7,556 nt of DNA from Clostridiales bacterium UBA1701 (GCA_002320035.1 DCJL01000003.1:33920-41475); one strand, 5' to 3'; positions 1 through 6,431 are shown, counted from the stretch's first letter. Made by a program: numbers and translations. The notes: generated from the sequence alone by a model not told the origin.

Positions 1-21
1 AAACGCCCGGCGGAAAGCGCA

Positions 22-52
22 GTCGAAAAAGTCCGGCAGGGACTTTTTTGAC
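22..52. terminator. Bidirectional intrinsic terminator hairpin
   Basis: AAAAAGTCC (26-34) is exactly complementary to GGACTTTTT (40-48) around a 5-nt loop. The stem extends outward through GTC (22-24) with GAC (50-52) and a G25-T49 wobble. A run of six T on the plus strand and five or more T on the minus strand lets it act in either direction. On the minus strand it is the second of two hairpins after the FMN dehydrogenase gene. On the plus strand it could end a gene lying left of the window. No pairing energy was computed. Confidence 0.7.
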
Positions 53-58
53 AAGCGG

Positions 59-91
59 AAACGGCCCTCCGATAAAATCGGAGGGCCGTTT
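59..91 (-). terminator. Perfect 15-bp hairpin just after the FMN dehydrogenase stop codon
   Basis: AAACGGCCCTCCGAT (59-73) and ATCGGAGGGCCGTTT (77-91) are perfect reverse complements around a 3-nt loop (74-76). The hairpin begins 17 nt beyond the stop codon of the minus-strand gene ending at 109. Its U-tract is short on either strand (TTT, then CCGCTT on the minus strand), so it may slow polymerase or protect the 3' end while the hairpin at 22-52 completes termination. Confidence 0.65.
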
Positions 92-108
92 CATGTTCTA
101 TGTATGCC

Positions 109-1134
109 TTATTTCTCGAGCCAGACCTTGTCGCGGGTGATGTCCTTAAGGCTGGCTGCGCCGCACATGGTCATGGTGGACTTGAGTTCCCCGATGATCT
201 TGTCCATGTAGACCCGGAAGCCTTCCTCGCCGCCGCCGTAGATCATGGTCAGCAGGGGGCGGCCGATGAGCACCGCGTCTGCGCCAAGGGCCAGCGCGCG
301 GAACACGTCCACACCGGAGCGGATGCCGCCGTCCACAATAATGGTGATCTTGCCCTTGACGGCCTCGGCAATGGCGGGGAGGACCTCCGCGGTAGAGGGG
401 ACGCCGCCCTGGACGCGGCCGCCGTGGTTGGAGACCACAATGGCGCCCGCCCCGGCTTCAACGGCCTTGCGCGCGCCGGCCGGGGTCATAATGCCCTTGA
501 TGATAAAGGGCATTTTGGCGTAGCCGATAATCTCGCGCATCTCCTCCACGGACTTGCTGCCCGCGTTGGGGTTCATGGCTTTCAGAAAAGGCAGGCCCGC
601 GCCGTCCACGTCCATGGCGGCGGCGAAGATGCCGTTTTCGTTGAGAATGTCCAGCTTCTCAAAGACGGCTTCCTTGTTCCAGGGCTTGATGGTGGGAGCG
701 CCCATGCCGCCCACCTTCTTCATATCCACCACGGAGCTCTTCATAATGTCGGGGTTCACGCCGTCTCCGGTGAGCGCCATGACGCCGTACTCGGCGGCGG
801 CCTTGATCAGGATGGCGTTATACTGCTGGTCCTTATACTTGGGGCCGTAATGCATGTCCAGCGCGCCCAGAGGGGCGGCGAAAATGGGAGCCACGAACTG
901 ATGGCCGAAAAGCTCAAAGGAGATATCCGGCTCCGCGTTGGGGCAGAGCGTGTCCATATTGACACAGATCTCCTGCCATTTGTCAAAGTTCCTGGCGGCT
1001 ACGTTGCCGGGAAACTTGCAGCCGGGGCCGGGCATGGCGTTGCCACAGGCGCGGCCGTTGCATACGGGGCAGGCCTTGCAGTAGGGGCCGACGCATTCTC
1101 TGGCGGCGGCAAGAATTTCATTGTAGTTCATCAT
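109..1134 (-). CDS. FMN-dependent alpha-hydroxy-acid dehydrogenase/oxidase-like protein with Cys-rich N-terminus
   Basis: This 341-aa protein belongs to the FMN-dependent (S)-2-hydroxy-acid dehydrogenase superfamily (lactate oxidase/glycolate oxidase fold), probably a soluble TIM-barrel flavoprotein. Visible signatures are IIKG with Lys213, SNHGGR with the expected catalytic His237 and Arg240, DGGIRSG (268-274) and IGRP (290-293), the last two matching the FMN-phosphate site. The Asp that usually follows in SNHGGRQLD is not visible; the sequence reads SNHGGRVQGG. The N-terminus is unusual: Cys14, 19, 22, 25, 30 and 39 form a cysteine-rich patch that could bind an Fe-S cluster or zinc. The substrate cannot be named. 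Two ATGs are adjacent: GAAGGAG (1140-1146) lies 5 nt before the ATG at 1134 and 8 nt before the one at 1131, so the protein may begin one residue later. It has its own promoter (1182-1210). Type 2 isopentenyl-diphosphate isomerase is a less likely relative. Confidence 0.85.
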   Translation of the reverse strand: MMNYNEILAAARECVGPYCKACPVCNGRACGNAMPGPGCKFPGNVAARNFDKWQEICVNMDTLCPNAEPDISFELFGHQFVAPIFAAPLGALDMHYGPKYKDQQYNAILIKAAAEYGVMALTGDGVNPDIMKSSVVDMKKVGGMGAPTIKPWNKEAVFEKLDILNENGIFAAAMDVDGAGLPFLKAMNPNAGSKSVEEMREIIGYAKMPFIIKGIMTPAGARKAVEAGAGAIVVSNHGGRVQGGVPSTAEVLPAIAEAVKGKITIIVDGGIRSGVDVFRALALGADAVLIGRPLLTMIYGGGEEGFRVYMDKIIGELKSTMTMCGAASLKDITRDKVWLEK

Positions 1135-1181
1135 CTTGGCTCCTTCATATATTTATTTAGAGGGTGCAGTCTTTCGTTCCA

Positions 1182-1210
1182 ATTATCAACCAAAACGGGG
1201 CTTATGTCAA
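1182..1210 (-). promoter_or_regulatory. Sigma-A type promoter of the FMN dehydrogenase gene
   Basis: Read on the minus strand, TTGACA (1205-1210, consensus) is followed after exactly 17 nt by GATAAT (1182-1187, five of six consensus bases). Transcription would start near 1175, giving an untranslated leader of about 40 nt before the start at 1134. The promoter lies in the 89-nt gap behind the radical SAM gene, so the dehydrogenase gene can be expressed independently of it. Confidence 0.8.
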
Positions 1211-1215
1211 TATCG

Positions 1216-1231
1216 AAAAAGGCTCACAGCC
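1216..1231 (-). terminator. Weak possible terminator at the end of the radical SAM gene
   Basis: On the minus strand GGCT-GTG-AGCC, overlapping the TGA stop codon, is followed directly by TTTTT (1216-1220). The stem has only 4 bp, so this is at most a leaky stop. It would partly separate the radical SAM transcript from the downstream dehydrogenase gene, in line with the latter having its own promoter. Confidence 0.25.
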
Positions 1232-2111
1232 CCGTATAATCAAAGTCCGGGATCATTTCTTCCGTGGCGGAGCCGGGCTCCTGCCAGTATCCCGCCTCAA
1301 GGCCCCGGCGCTGCATGTAGAAGCGGAGATTGTCGTTCACCTCGGCGCTCACGCCGCCCTGAAGCTCCGGGAAGTCCGCAAGGCCGGGCATGGGAGTGTA
1401 CTGGCTCATAAGGGAAAACAGAACGCTGCCACGGGGAAATTCCTCCGCGGCAAAGTCGATGACGTCCATGGCGTCCAGCTCCCGGCCGGGGAGGATGAGG
1501 TGCCGTATGAGCAGCCCGGAGCGGAGCAGACCGTCCGCCCCCATCACAAAGGGGCCGGTCTGGCGGTACATTTCCCGGATGGCGGCCATGGCGGCCTGGG
1601 GATAGTCTGCCGCTCCCGAGTAGCGCCGGGCAGGCTCATTCTTATAATATTTAAAGTCCGGCATGTATATCTGCACCAGCCCCTCCAGCCGCTTCAAGCC
1701 CTCCGCGCTGTCATAGCCGGAGCTGTTCCACACAACGGGGATGCCCAGTTCCAGCCCCGTGAGGGCCTGGGCCACGGCGCGCAGATAGTGGCTGGGGGTG
1801 ACCAGGTTTATATTGTGCACACCCTGGTCCCGCAGACGGAGCATAAGATCCCGGAGACCGTCCACGGAGAGAATCTTCCCGCCGCCGCCCCGGCTTATCT
1901 CCCGGTTCTGGCAAAACACGCAGCGGAGGTTGCAGCCGGTAAAAAAAATGGCCCCTGAGCCTTTTTCGCCGCTGATGCAGGGCTCTTCTCCAAAATGGGG
2001 CGCGGCCCGTATGACCGAGGGCAGGGCGGGGCTGCGGCAGAACCCGCCGGGGCTGAAATCCTCTCTTTCCGCCCCGCAGCGGCGGGGGCAGTCGCGGCAA
2101 ATATATTTCAT
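1224..2111 (-). CDS. PflX-like radical SAM protein (pyruvate formate-lyase activating enzyme-related)
   Basis: This 295-aa cytosolic radical SAM protein has the cluster motif CNLRCVFC, with Cys60, Cys64 and Cys67 binding the [4Fe-4S] cluster that cleaves S-adenosylmethionine. Later segments TPSHYL, WNSSGYD, YMPDFKYY and RHLILPG are characteristic of the PflX-like family (COG1313), which is related to glycyl-radical-enzyme activases. A separate N-terminal set, Cys5, Cys8, Cys12 and Cys25, could hold a second metal site. The length is close to the family norm. No glycyl radical enzyme is encoded in the window, so its partner is unknown; the family name should not be read as proof of pyruvate formate-lyase activation. 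Start ATG at 2111 is preceded by AGGA about 9 nt upstream. It is transcribed from 2191-2219, divergently from trmL, and is followed 89 nt later by the FMN dehydrogenase gene on the same strand. Confidence 0.85.
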   Translation of the reverse strand: MKYICRDCPRRCGAEREDFSPGGFCRSPALPSVIRAAPHFGEEPCISGEKGSGAIFFTGCNLRCVFCQNREISRGGGGKILSVDGLRDLMLRLRDQGVHNINLVTPSHYLRAVAQALTGLELGIPVVWNSSGYDSAEGLKRLEGLVQIYMPDFKYYKNEPARRYSGAADYPQAAMAAIREMYRQTGPFVMGADGLLRSGLLIRHLILPGRELDAMDVIDFAAEEFPRGSVLFSLMSQYTPMPGLADFPELQGGVSAEVNDNLRFYMQRRGLEAGYWQEPGSATEEMIPDFDYTGL

Positions 2112-2190
2112 ACGCTTTCATCCTAAAAAAATGGTTTTGATAATAAATTGGCATATGCAAAACGCCAAAAAAGCCCAATTGCCGGAGCCA

Positions 2191-2219
2191 ATTATAGCCC
2201 ATATTTGTCTAATATGCAA
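2191..2219 (-). promoter_or_regulatory. Promoter of the radical SAM gene
   Basis: Read on the minus strand, TTGCAT (2214-2219) and a consensus TATAAT (2191-2196) are separated by exactly 17 nt. Transcription would start near 2184, giving a leader of about 72 nt. T-rich tracts lie upstream of the -35 (plus-strand 2220-2265 is A/T-rich) and could act as an UP element. The -35 matches only three of six consensus positions. Confidence 0.7.
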
Positions 2220-2265
2220 GAAAACGTAAAAAACAATAAAAAGTACATGATTTTTCTAGTTTTTG

Positions 2266-2274
2266 TGCTAAAAT
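2266..2274 (+). promoter_or_regulatory. Extended -10 promoter for trmL and probably the glycolytic cluster
   Basis: TGCTAAAAT is an extended -10 element (TG-n-TAAAAT, hexamer 2269-2274, five of six consensus bases). No good -35 hexamer is seen 17 nt upstream, which is usual for extended -10 promoters; an A/T-rich stretch (2220-2264) precedes it. Transcription would begin near 2281, so the leader to the trmL start is about 57 nt. It is the only clear plus-strand promoter ahead of the six rightward genes. Confidence 0.6.
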
Positions 2275-2279
2275 GATGT

Positions 2280-2333
2280 GCAACCGGATAAAGTAATTGC
2301 AAAACCGCTTTGCGAATCCGGGGTTGCGGGAGG
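2280..2333 (+). promoter_or_regulatory. Potential structured leader RNA abutting the trmL ribosome binding site
   Basis: Hand folding gives an outer stem, GCAACC (2280-2285) with GGTTGC (2322-2327), continued after a 2-nt bulge by GGAT (2286-2289) with ATCC (2316-2319). An inner hairpin has GCAAA (2299-2303) with TTTGC (2309-2313). The inner loop ACCGC contains CCGC, complementary to GCGG at 2326-2329, which overlaps both the outer stem and the first bases of the Shine-Dalgarno sequence GGGAGG (2328-2333). Alternative pairings could therefore expose or mask the ribosome site. It matches no riboswitch class that I recognise. Confidence 0.35.
2328..2333 (+). promoter_or_regulatory. trmL Shine-Dalgarno sequence deciding the start
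   Basis: GGGAGG lies 4 nt before the ATG at 2338. The frame stays open back to a GTG at 2278, but that codon lies upstream of the predicted transcription start and has no ribosome site, and the known family N-terminus begins at the 2338 Met. Confidence 0.8.
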
Positions 2334-2337
2334 TAAA

Positions 2338-2823
2338 ATGCTGGATATTGTTCTCGTTGAGCCGGAGATACCCCACAATACCGGCGCCATAGCCCGGACC
2401 TGCGCCGCCACCGGCGCCAGGCTCCACCTGATAAAGCCTCTGGGCTTTGATATTTCGGACAAAGCCGTAAAGCGCTGCGGGCTGGACTACTGGCACCTTG
2501 TGGATATCTCCGTGTATGAAAATCTGGACGAATACTTTGAAAAAAACGGGGATCAGGCGCTTTTCCTGGCCACCACCAAGGCGCCCCGGGCCTACCATGA
2601 GGCGGATTTCAGCAGGGGAGCCGCGCTGATGTTCGGCAAGGAGACCGCGGGCCTGCCCCAGTGGCTCCGGGAAAAATACCGGGATCGCTGCATCCGCATT
2701 CCCATGATAAGCGAGGCGAGAAGCCTCAATCTTTCCAATTCCGCTGCGATCCTTGCCTACGAGGCGCTGCGCCAGCAGGGCTTCCCGGGGCTGCTTGAGA
2801 CCGGCTCCATGGGCGAAACTTAA
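2338..2823 (+). CDS. trmL: tRNA (cytidine/uridine-34-2'-O)-methyltransferase TrmL (SpoU/SPOUT family)
   Basis: This 161-aa protein matches TrmL along its whole length. TrmL is a SPOUT-fold dimer that uses S-adenosylmethionine to methylate the 2'-O of the wobble nucleotide in certain leucine tRNAs. Visible signatures are EPEIPHNTG (8-16), RLHLIKPLGF, the SAM-binding FGKETAGLP (99-107) and the knot segment IPMISEARSLNLSN ending at Asn134, followed by the expected YEALRQ. The usual length is 150-160 aa, which supports the ATG start. It heads a rightward run of genes, with pgk starting 30 nt after its stop and no terminator between, so co-transcription is likely. Another SpoU-type 2'-O-methyltransferase specificity is possible, but the short, domain-free form and motif spelling favour TrmL. 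Confidence 0.92.
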   Translation: MLDIVLVEPEIPHNTGAIARTCAATGARLHLIKPLGFDISDKAVKRCGLDYWHLVDISVYENLDEYFEKNGDQALFLATTKAPRAYHEADFSRGAALMFGKETAGLPQWLREKYRDRCIRIPMISEARSLNLSNSAAILAYEALRQQGFPGLLETGSMGET

Positions 2824-2853
2824 ATTGGTATACAAATTTTAGGAGGATAAGCT

Positions 2854-4044
2854 ATGAATTACAACAAAAAAACTGTTTATGATGCCGATGTAAAAGGCAA
2901 GAAGGTTCTGCTCCGCTGTGATTTTAACGTTCCCCAGGATAAGGAGACCGGCGAGATTACCAGCAGCAAGCGCATTATCGCCGCTGTCCCTACAATAAAG
3001 TATCTGCTTGAAAACGGCGCCGCCGTTATCGCCTGCTCCCACCTTGGAAAGCCCAAGGGCGAGTGGAAGACCAAGCTGACCCTGGCGCCCGTGGCGAAGC
3101 GCCTGTCCGAGCTTCTGGGCCAGGAGGTCATCTTTGCCTCCGACATTATCGGCGAGGACGCAAGAGCCAAGGCTGCCGCGCTTAAACCCGGCCAGATCAT
3201 GCTCCTTGAGAACCTCCGCTTCGACATCCGCGAGGAGAAGAACGGCGAGGACTTTGCCAAGGCGCTGGCCGACATGGCCGACCTTTTCGTGTCCGACGCT
3301 TTCGGCACCGTGCACCGGGCCCATGCCTCCACCGCGGGCGTGGCCGCGTTCCTGCCCGCCTATTCCGGGCTGCTGGTGGACAAGGAGCTGTCCATCATGG
3401 GCAAAGCGCTGGACGACCCCAAGCGCCCCTTCGTGGCCGTGCTGGGCGGAGCCAAGGTTTCCGACAAGATCAATGTCATTAACAACCTCCTTGAAAAGGC
3501 CGACACGATTATCATCGGCGGCGGCATGGCCTACACCTTCATGAAGGCCCAGGGCCTTGAAATAGGCAAGTCTCTGCTGGAGGCCGACCGGATTGACTAC
3601 GCCAGAGATATGATCGCCAAGGCCGCGGCCAAGGGCGTGAAGTTCCTGCTGCCTGTTGACAACTACTGCGCCGCGGAGTTTTCCGCCGACGCGGAGCCGG
3701 TCCTGGCAGAGGGCGGCATCCCGGAGAACCTGATGGGTATGGACATCGGCCCCAAAACCGCGGCGCTTTTTGCCGCCGCCGTCAAGGGTGCCGGCACCAT
3801 CGTCTGGAACGGACCCATGGGTGTATTCGAGTTTGAGCGCTTTGCCGGCGGCACCAAGGCCATGGCCAAGGCCCTGGCCGAGTCCGGCGCCGTGACCATC
3901 GTCGGCGGCGGCGACTCCGCCTCTGCGGTGGAGAAGCTGGGCTTTGCCGACAAAATCACCCATATCTCCACCGGAGGCGGCGCTTCCCTAGAGTTCCTGG
4001 AGGGCAGAGAGCTGCCCGGCGTTGCCTGCCTGCAGGACAAATAA
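2854..4044 (+). CDS. pgk: Phosphoglycerate kinase
   Basis: Phosphoglycerate kinase transfers the acyl phosphate of 1,3-bisphosphoglycerate to ADP in cytosolic glycolysis. At 396 aa it has normal length. The substrate domain shows RCDFNVP (21-27), Arg40, SHLGKP (62-67) and HRAHAS (154-159). The nucleotide domain shows GGAKVSDK (198-205), NGPMGVFE (319-326) and GGGDSA (351-356). SHLGKP has Lys66 where many PGKs have Arg, a conservative change I recall from other clostridia. The start is set by AGGAGG (2841-2846), 7 nt upstream. The gene begins 30 nt after trmL and is followed after 52 nt by tpiA, the start of a contiguous pgk-tpiA-gpmI block. The upstream neighbour often seen in bacteria, gap, is absent. 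Confidence 0.98.
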   Translation: MNYNKKTVYDADVKGKKVLLRCDFNVPQDKETGEITSSKRIIAAVPTIKYLLENGAAVIACSHLGKPKGEWKTKLTLAPVAKRLSELLGQEVIFASDIIGEDARAKAAALKPGQIMLLENLRFDIREEKNGEDFAKALADMADLFVSDAFGTVHRAHASTAGVAAFLPAYSGLLVDKELSIMGKALDDPKRPFVAVLGGAKVSDKINVINNLLEKADTIIIGGGMAYTFMKAQGLEIGKSLLEADRIDYARDMIAKAAAKGVKFLLPVDNYCAAEFSADAEPVLAEGGIPENLMGMDIGPKTAALFAAAVKGAGTIVWNGPMGVFEFERFAGGTKAMAKALAESGAVTIVGGGDSASAVEKLGFADKITHISTGGGASLEFLEGRELPGVACLQDK

Positions 4045-4056
4045 TCAATTTTATTA

Positions 4057-4075
4057 TTCCCGCGCAGCGCGGGAA
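4057..4075 (+). repeat. GC-rich intergenic hairpin between pgk and tpiA
   Basis: TTCCCGCG (4057-4064) pairs perfectly with CGCGGGAA (4068-4075) around a CAG loop. On the plus strand it is followed by AAAAGAG rather than a U-run, so it does not look like an intrinsic terminator. A role in stabilising the 3' end of the pgk segment or in RNA processing is an inference. It ends 8 nt before the tpiA ribosome site and could affect tpiA translation. Confidence 0.55.
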
Positions 4076-4083
4076 AAGAGAAT

Positions 4084-4087
4084 GGAG
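4084..4087 (+). promoter_or_regulatory. tpiA Shine-Dalgarno sequence deciding the start
   Basis: GGAG lies 9 nt before the ATG at 4097. The in-frame ATG at 4082 has only the weak AAGAG before it, and the frame's far upstream opening inside the pgk 3' end would run through the 4057-4075 hairpin. The 4097 start gives the usual TIM N-terminus, MNRKYRKTVIAGNWK. Confidence 0.65.
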
Positions 4088-4096
4088 AATACAGAA

Positions 4097-4870
4097 ATGA
4101 ACAGAAAATACCGCAAGACCGTCATTGCCGGAAACTGGAAGATGAACATGCTCCCGTCCGCCGTCAAGCCTTTTATGGAGGAGCTTAAGGGATACCTGCC
4201 CAAGACCCGCGTCTGCGACGTGGTGCTCTGCGCTCCTGCCATTATGGTTCCCGCCCTCATAAAGGCCGGAAAGGACTGCAAGATCGCCGCCGGCGCGCAG
4301 GATGTTTCCAAATACGAAAAGGGCGCCTACACCGGCGAGATTTCCGCAAGCCAGCTTGCCGACGCCGGCGCGAAGTATTGCATCGTGGGCCACAGCGAGC
4401 GCCGCCAGTACCACGGCGAGTGCGACATGCTGGTCAACGCCAAGGCCCGTGCCCTGCTTGAAAAGGGCGTTGCGCCTATCATCTGCGTGGGCGAGAGCCT
4501 GGAACAGCGGGAGATGGATCTGACCATGGAGTATGTTGCCTATCAGGTGAAGGCGGCTCTCAGCGGTATCGACGCCTCCCAGCTCCGCCGCTGCATCATA
4601 GCCTACGAGCCCATCTGGGCCATCGGCACCGGCAAGACCGCCACCGCCGAGCAGGCGCAGGAGGTCTGCGAGGGCATCCGTGCCGTTATCCGCAGAATCT
4701 ACGGCGCCCGTCCTGCCCGGGCCGTCAGCATCCTCTACGGCGGCAGCATGAACGCCAAGAACGCGGCGGAGCTGCTGGCCATGCCCGACATTGACGGCGG
4801 CCTTATCGGCGGCGCTTCCCTGAAGCCCGCGGACTTTGCGGCCATTATCGCCGCCAGCAATCAGGAATAA
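4097..4870 (+). CDS. tpiA: Triosephosphate isomerase
   Basis: Triosephosphate isomerase interconverts dihydroxyacetone phosphate and glyceraldehyde 3-phosphate in cytosolic glycolysis. From the chosen start the protein has 257 aa, normal for this homodimeric TIM barrel. Catalytic residues are all visible: Asn13 and Lys15 in GNWKMN, His99 in GHSERR, and Glu171 in AYEPIWAIGTG, which leads into the phosphate-gripping loop 6. Phosphate-binding YGGS (214-217) and LIGGASL (236-242) are present. An in-frame ATG at 4082 would add five residues (MENTE) and cannot be excluded. The gene follows pgk after 52 nt, with a strong hairpin in the gap, and precedes gpmI by 18 nt. Function is certain; only the exact start is in doubt. 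Confidence 0.96.
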   Translation: MNRKYRKTVIAGNWKMNMLPSAVKPFMEELKGYLPKTRVCDVVLCAPAIMVPALIKAGKDCKIAAGAQDVSKYEKGAYTGEISASQLADAGAKYCIVGHSERRQYHGECDMLVNAKARALLEKGVAPIICVGESLEQREMDLTMEYVAYQVKAALSGIDASQLRRCIIAYEPIWAIGTGKTATAEQAQEVCEGIRAVIRRIYGARPARAVSILYGGSMNAKNAAELLAMPDIDGGLIGGASLKPADFAAIIAASNQE

Positions 4871-4888
4871 ATGAAGAAGGTCTGAAAT

Positions 4889-6403
4889 ATGCCGAAAAAA
4901 GCGGTTCTTATCATTCTGGACGGCTACGGCCTTGCCCCCGATTCCGAGGGCAACGCCATAGCCCGGGCCAAAAAACCCAATCTTGACAGGCTCTTTTCCC
5001 AGAACCCCTGCTCCCGCCTCTCCGCCTCCGGGTTGGATGTGGGCCTGCCTGAGGGGCAGATGGGCAATTCCGAGGTGGGACACACCAACATCGGCGCGGG
5101 CCGGGTCGTGTTCCAGATCCTTCCCAAGATAAGCCGGGAGATAGAGACCGGCGATTTCTTCAAAAATCCTGCCTATGTAAAGGCCATGGACGACGCGAAA
5201 AGCGGCGGCAGGGCCCTGCATATTATGGGCCTTCTGTCCACCGGCGGCGTGCACAGCCATCTGAGCCACATCTTTGCCATCCTGGATATGGCCAAGGCCC
5301 GGGGCCTTGAAAAGGTCTATGTTCACTGCTTTCTGGACGGCCGTGACGTGGCTCCCAAGAGCGGCGCGGGCTTTGTAAAGCAGCTTCAGGACAAATGCGC
5401 TGCCCTTGGCAACGCCGCGATTGCCACCGTTCAGGGCCGCTTCTACGGCATGGACAGAGACAAGCGCTGGGACCGGGTGGCCGAGGGCTATAAGGCCATC
5501 GTCTGCGGCGAGGGCGTCCGGGATGAGGACGCGGTTCACGCCGTGGAGGCCAGCTATGCCGCCGGTGCGACCGATGAATTCATTCAGCCCGTGGTGGTCC
5601 GCCCCGAGGGGGTGATCAATCAGGGGGACAGCGTGATTTTCATGAACTTCCGCCCCGACCGGGCCAGAGAGATGACCTGGGCCCTGAACCTGCCGGACTT
5701 CGAGGGTTTCCGGCGGGAAAAGACCGTTTATCCCCTCTCCTATGTTTGCACCGCCCAGTACGACGAGACCCTGCCCCTGCCCATCGCCTACCCGCCCGAG
5801 ACCATCGAAAACACGCTGGGCGACTATGTGAGCGCCCTGGGGCTGCGGCAGTTCCGCGTGGCCGAGACAGAGAAGTACGCCCATGTAACTTTCTTTTTCA
5901 ACGGCGGCGTGGAAAAGCAGGCCGAGGGCGAGGAGCGCTGCCTTGTGCCCTCTCCCAAGGAGTTTGCCACCTATGACCTGGTTCCCCAGATGAGCGCGGA
6001 GAAGGTGGCCGAAAAGTGCGTGGAGGCAATTGCCTCCGATAAGTACGATCTTGTGGTCTGCAACTTTGCCAACTGCGACATGGTGGGCCACACCGGCGTC
6101 ATGGATGCGGCCATTGCTGCTGTGGAGACGGTGGACGCCTGCATGGGCCGCATTATGGCGGAGACGGAGAAGCACCCGGGCACCGTCCTGTTTGTCACCG
6201 CCGACCACGGCAATGCCGACTGCATGTTCGACGCAGACGGCAAGGTCAACACCGCCCACACCACAAACCCTGTGCCCTTTGCCGTATGCGAGAAGGGCAT
6301 AGCGCTTGCCGACGGCCGCCTTGCCGATATCGCCCCCACCATTCTTCAGCTCATGGGCCTTGAAAAGCCCGCCGAAATGACCGGCAAAAGCCTGATCAAG
6401 TAA
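4889..6403 (+). CDS. gpmI: 2,3-bisphosphoglycerate-independent phosphoglycerate mutase
   Basis: This enzyme interconverts 3- and 2-phosphoglycerate without a bisphosphoglycerate cofactor, using two Mn(II) ions and a phosphoserine intermediate. It belongs to the alkaline phosphatase superfamily and acts in the cytosol. At 504 aa it has normal length. All expected metal and nucleophile residues can be placed: Asp11 in LDGYG, nucleophile Ser61 in MGNSEVGH, Asp397 and His401 in DMVGH, Asp439 and His440 in TADHGNAD, and His457 in AHTTNPVPF. Substrate-site segments GVHSHLSH, DGRDVAPKSG, GRFYGMDRDKRWDR and FRPDRARE are intact. The ribosome site AGAAGG ends 8 nt before the ATG. The gap to tpiA is only 18 nt, so the two are almost surely co-transcribed. 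The next glycolytic gene, eno, does not follow; an Fe-S scaffold-like gene does. Confidence 0.98.
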   Translation: MPKKAVLIILDGYGLAPDSEGNAIARAKKPNLDRLFSQNPCSRLSASGLDVGLPEGQMGNSEVGHTNIGAGRVVFQILPKISREIETGDFFKNPAYVKAMDDAKSGGRALHIMGLLSTGGVHSHLSHIFAILDMAKARGLEKVYVHCFLDGRDVAPKSGAGFVKQLQDKCAALGNAAIATVQGRFYGMDRDKRWDRVAEGYKAIVCGEGVRDEDAVHAVEASYAAGATDEFIQPVVVRPEGVINQGDSVIFMNFRPDRAREMTWALNLPDFEGFRREKTVYPLSYVCTAQYDETLPLPIAYPPETIENTLGDYVSALGLRQFRVAETEKYAHVTFFFNGGVEKQAEGEERCLVPSPKEFATYDLVPQMSAEKVAEKCVEAIASDKYDLVVCNFANCDMVGHTGVMDAAIAAVETVDACMGRIMAETEKHPGTVLFVTADHGNADCMFDADGKVNTAHTTNPVPFAVCEKGIALADGRLADIAPTILQLMGLEKPAEMTGKSLIK

Positions 6404-6406
6404 AAT
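6377..6406 (+). promoter_or_regulatory. Possible weak internal promoter at the end of gpmI
   Basis: ATGACC (6377-6382, four of six -35 bases) and TAAAAT (6401-6406, five of six -10 bases) are 18 nt apart and overlap the gpmI stop codon. If used, transcription would begin near 6413 and serve only the scaffold and GGGtGRT genes. Such matches arise by chance at AT-rich gene junctions, so support is weak. Confidence 0.25.
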
Positions 6407-6431
6407 TTTCAAATACAGAAGGGAAATTGCT

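Noticed and set aside
1..51. Possible 3' tail of a plus-strand gene ending in TGA at 49-51
   Set aside because: All three plus frames are open over 1-48, and this stop lies inside the terminator U-tract. There is nothing to tell a real C-terminus from chance in 16 codons.
100..1239. Plus-strand open frame of 379 codons opposite the FMN dehydrogenase
   Set aside because: The product has no recognisable motif and no ribosome site, while the minus-strand frame has a promoter, ribosome site and complete flavoprotein motifs.
2151..2158. GCATATGC palindrome, and the repeated ATATGCAA at 2153-2160 and 2212-2219
   Set aside because: Too short to support an operator in an AT-rich spacer; the second copy overlaps the radical SAM -35 element, but no further symmetric copies are seen.
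2826..2834. TGGTATACA as an extended -10 promoter for pgk
   Set aside because: The hexamer TATACA lacks the conserved last T and no -35 is present at suitable spacing; transcription from the trmL promoter is simpler.
2839..3963. Minus-strand open frame opposite pgk
   Set aside because: Low-complexity Gly/His/Val-rich translation, no ribosome site; explained by pgk codon bias.
4871..4885. Four-codon mini-frame (ATG to TGA) between tpiA and gpmI
   Set aside because: It has no ribosome site of its own beyond the tpiA end and contains the AAGG used by gpmI; likely chance.
3956..6412. Minus-strand open frame of 818 codons antisense to tpiA and gpmI
   Set aside because: It is the mirror of GC-rich third codon positions. 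The translation is rich in Gly, His, Ala and Val without any family motif, and both tpiA and gpmI are unmistakable on the plus strand.
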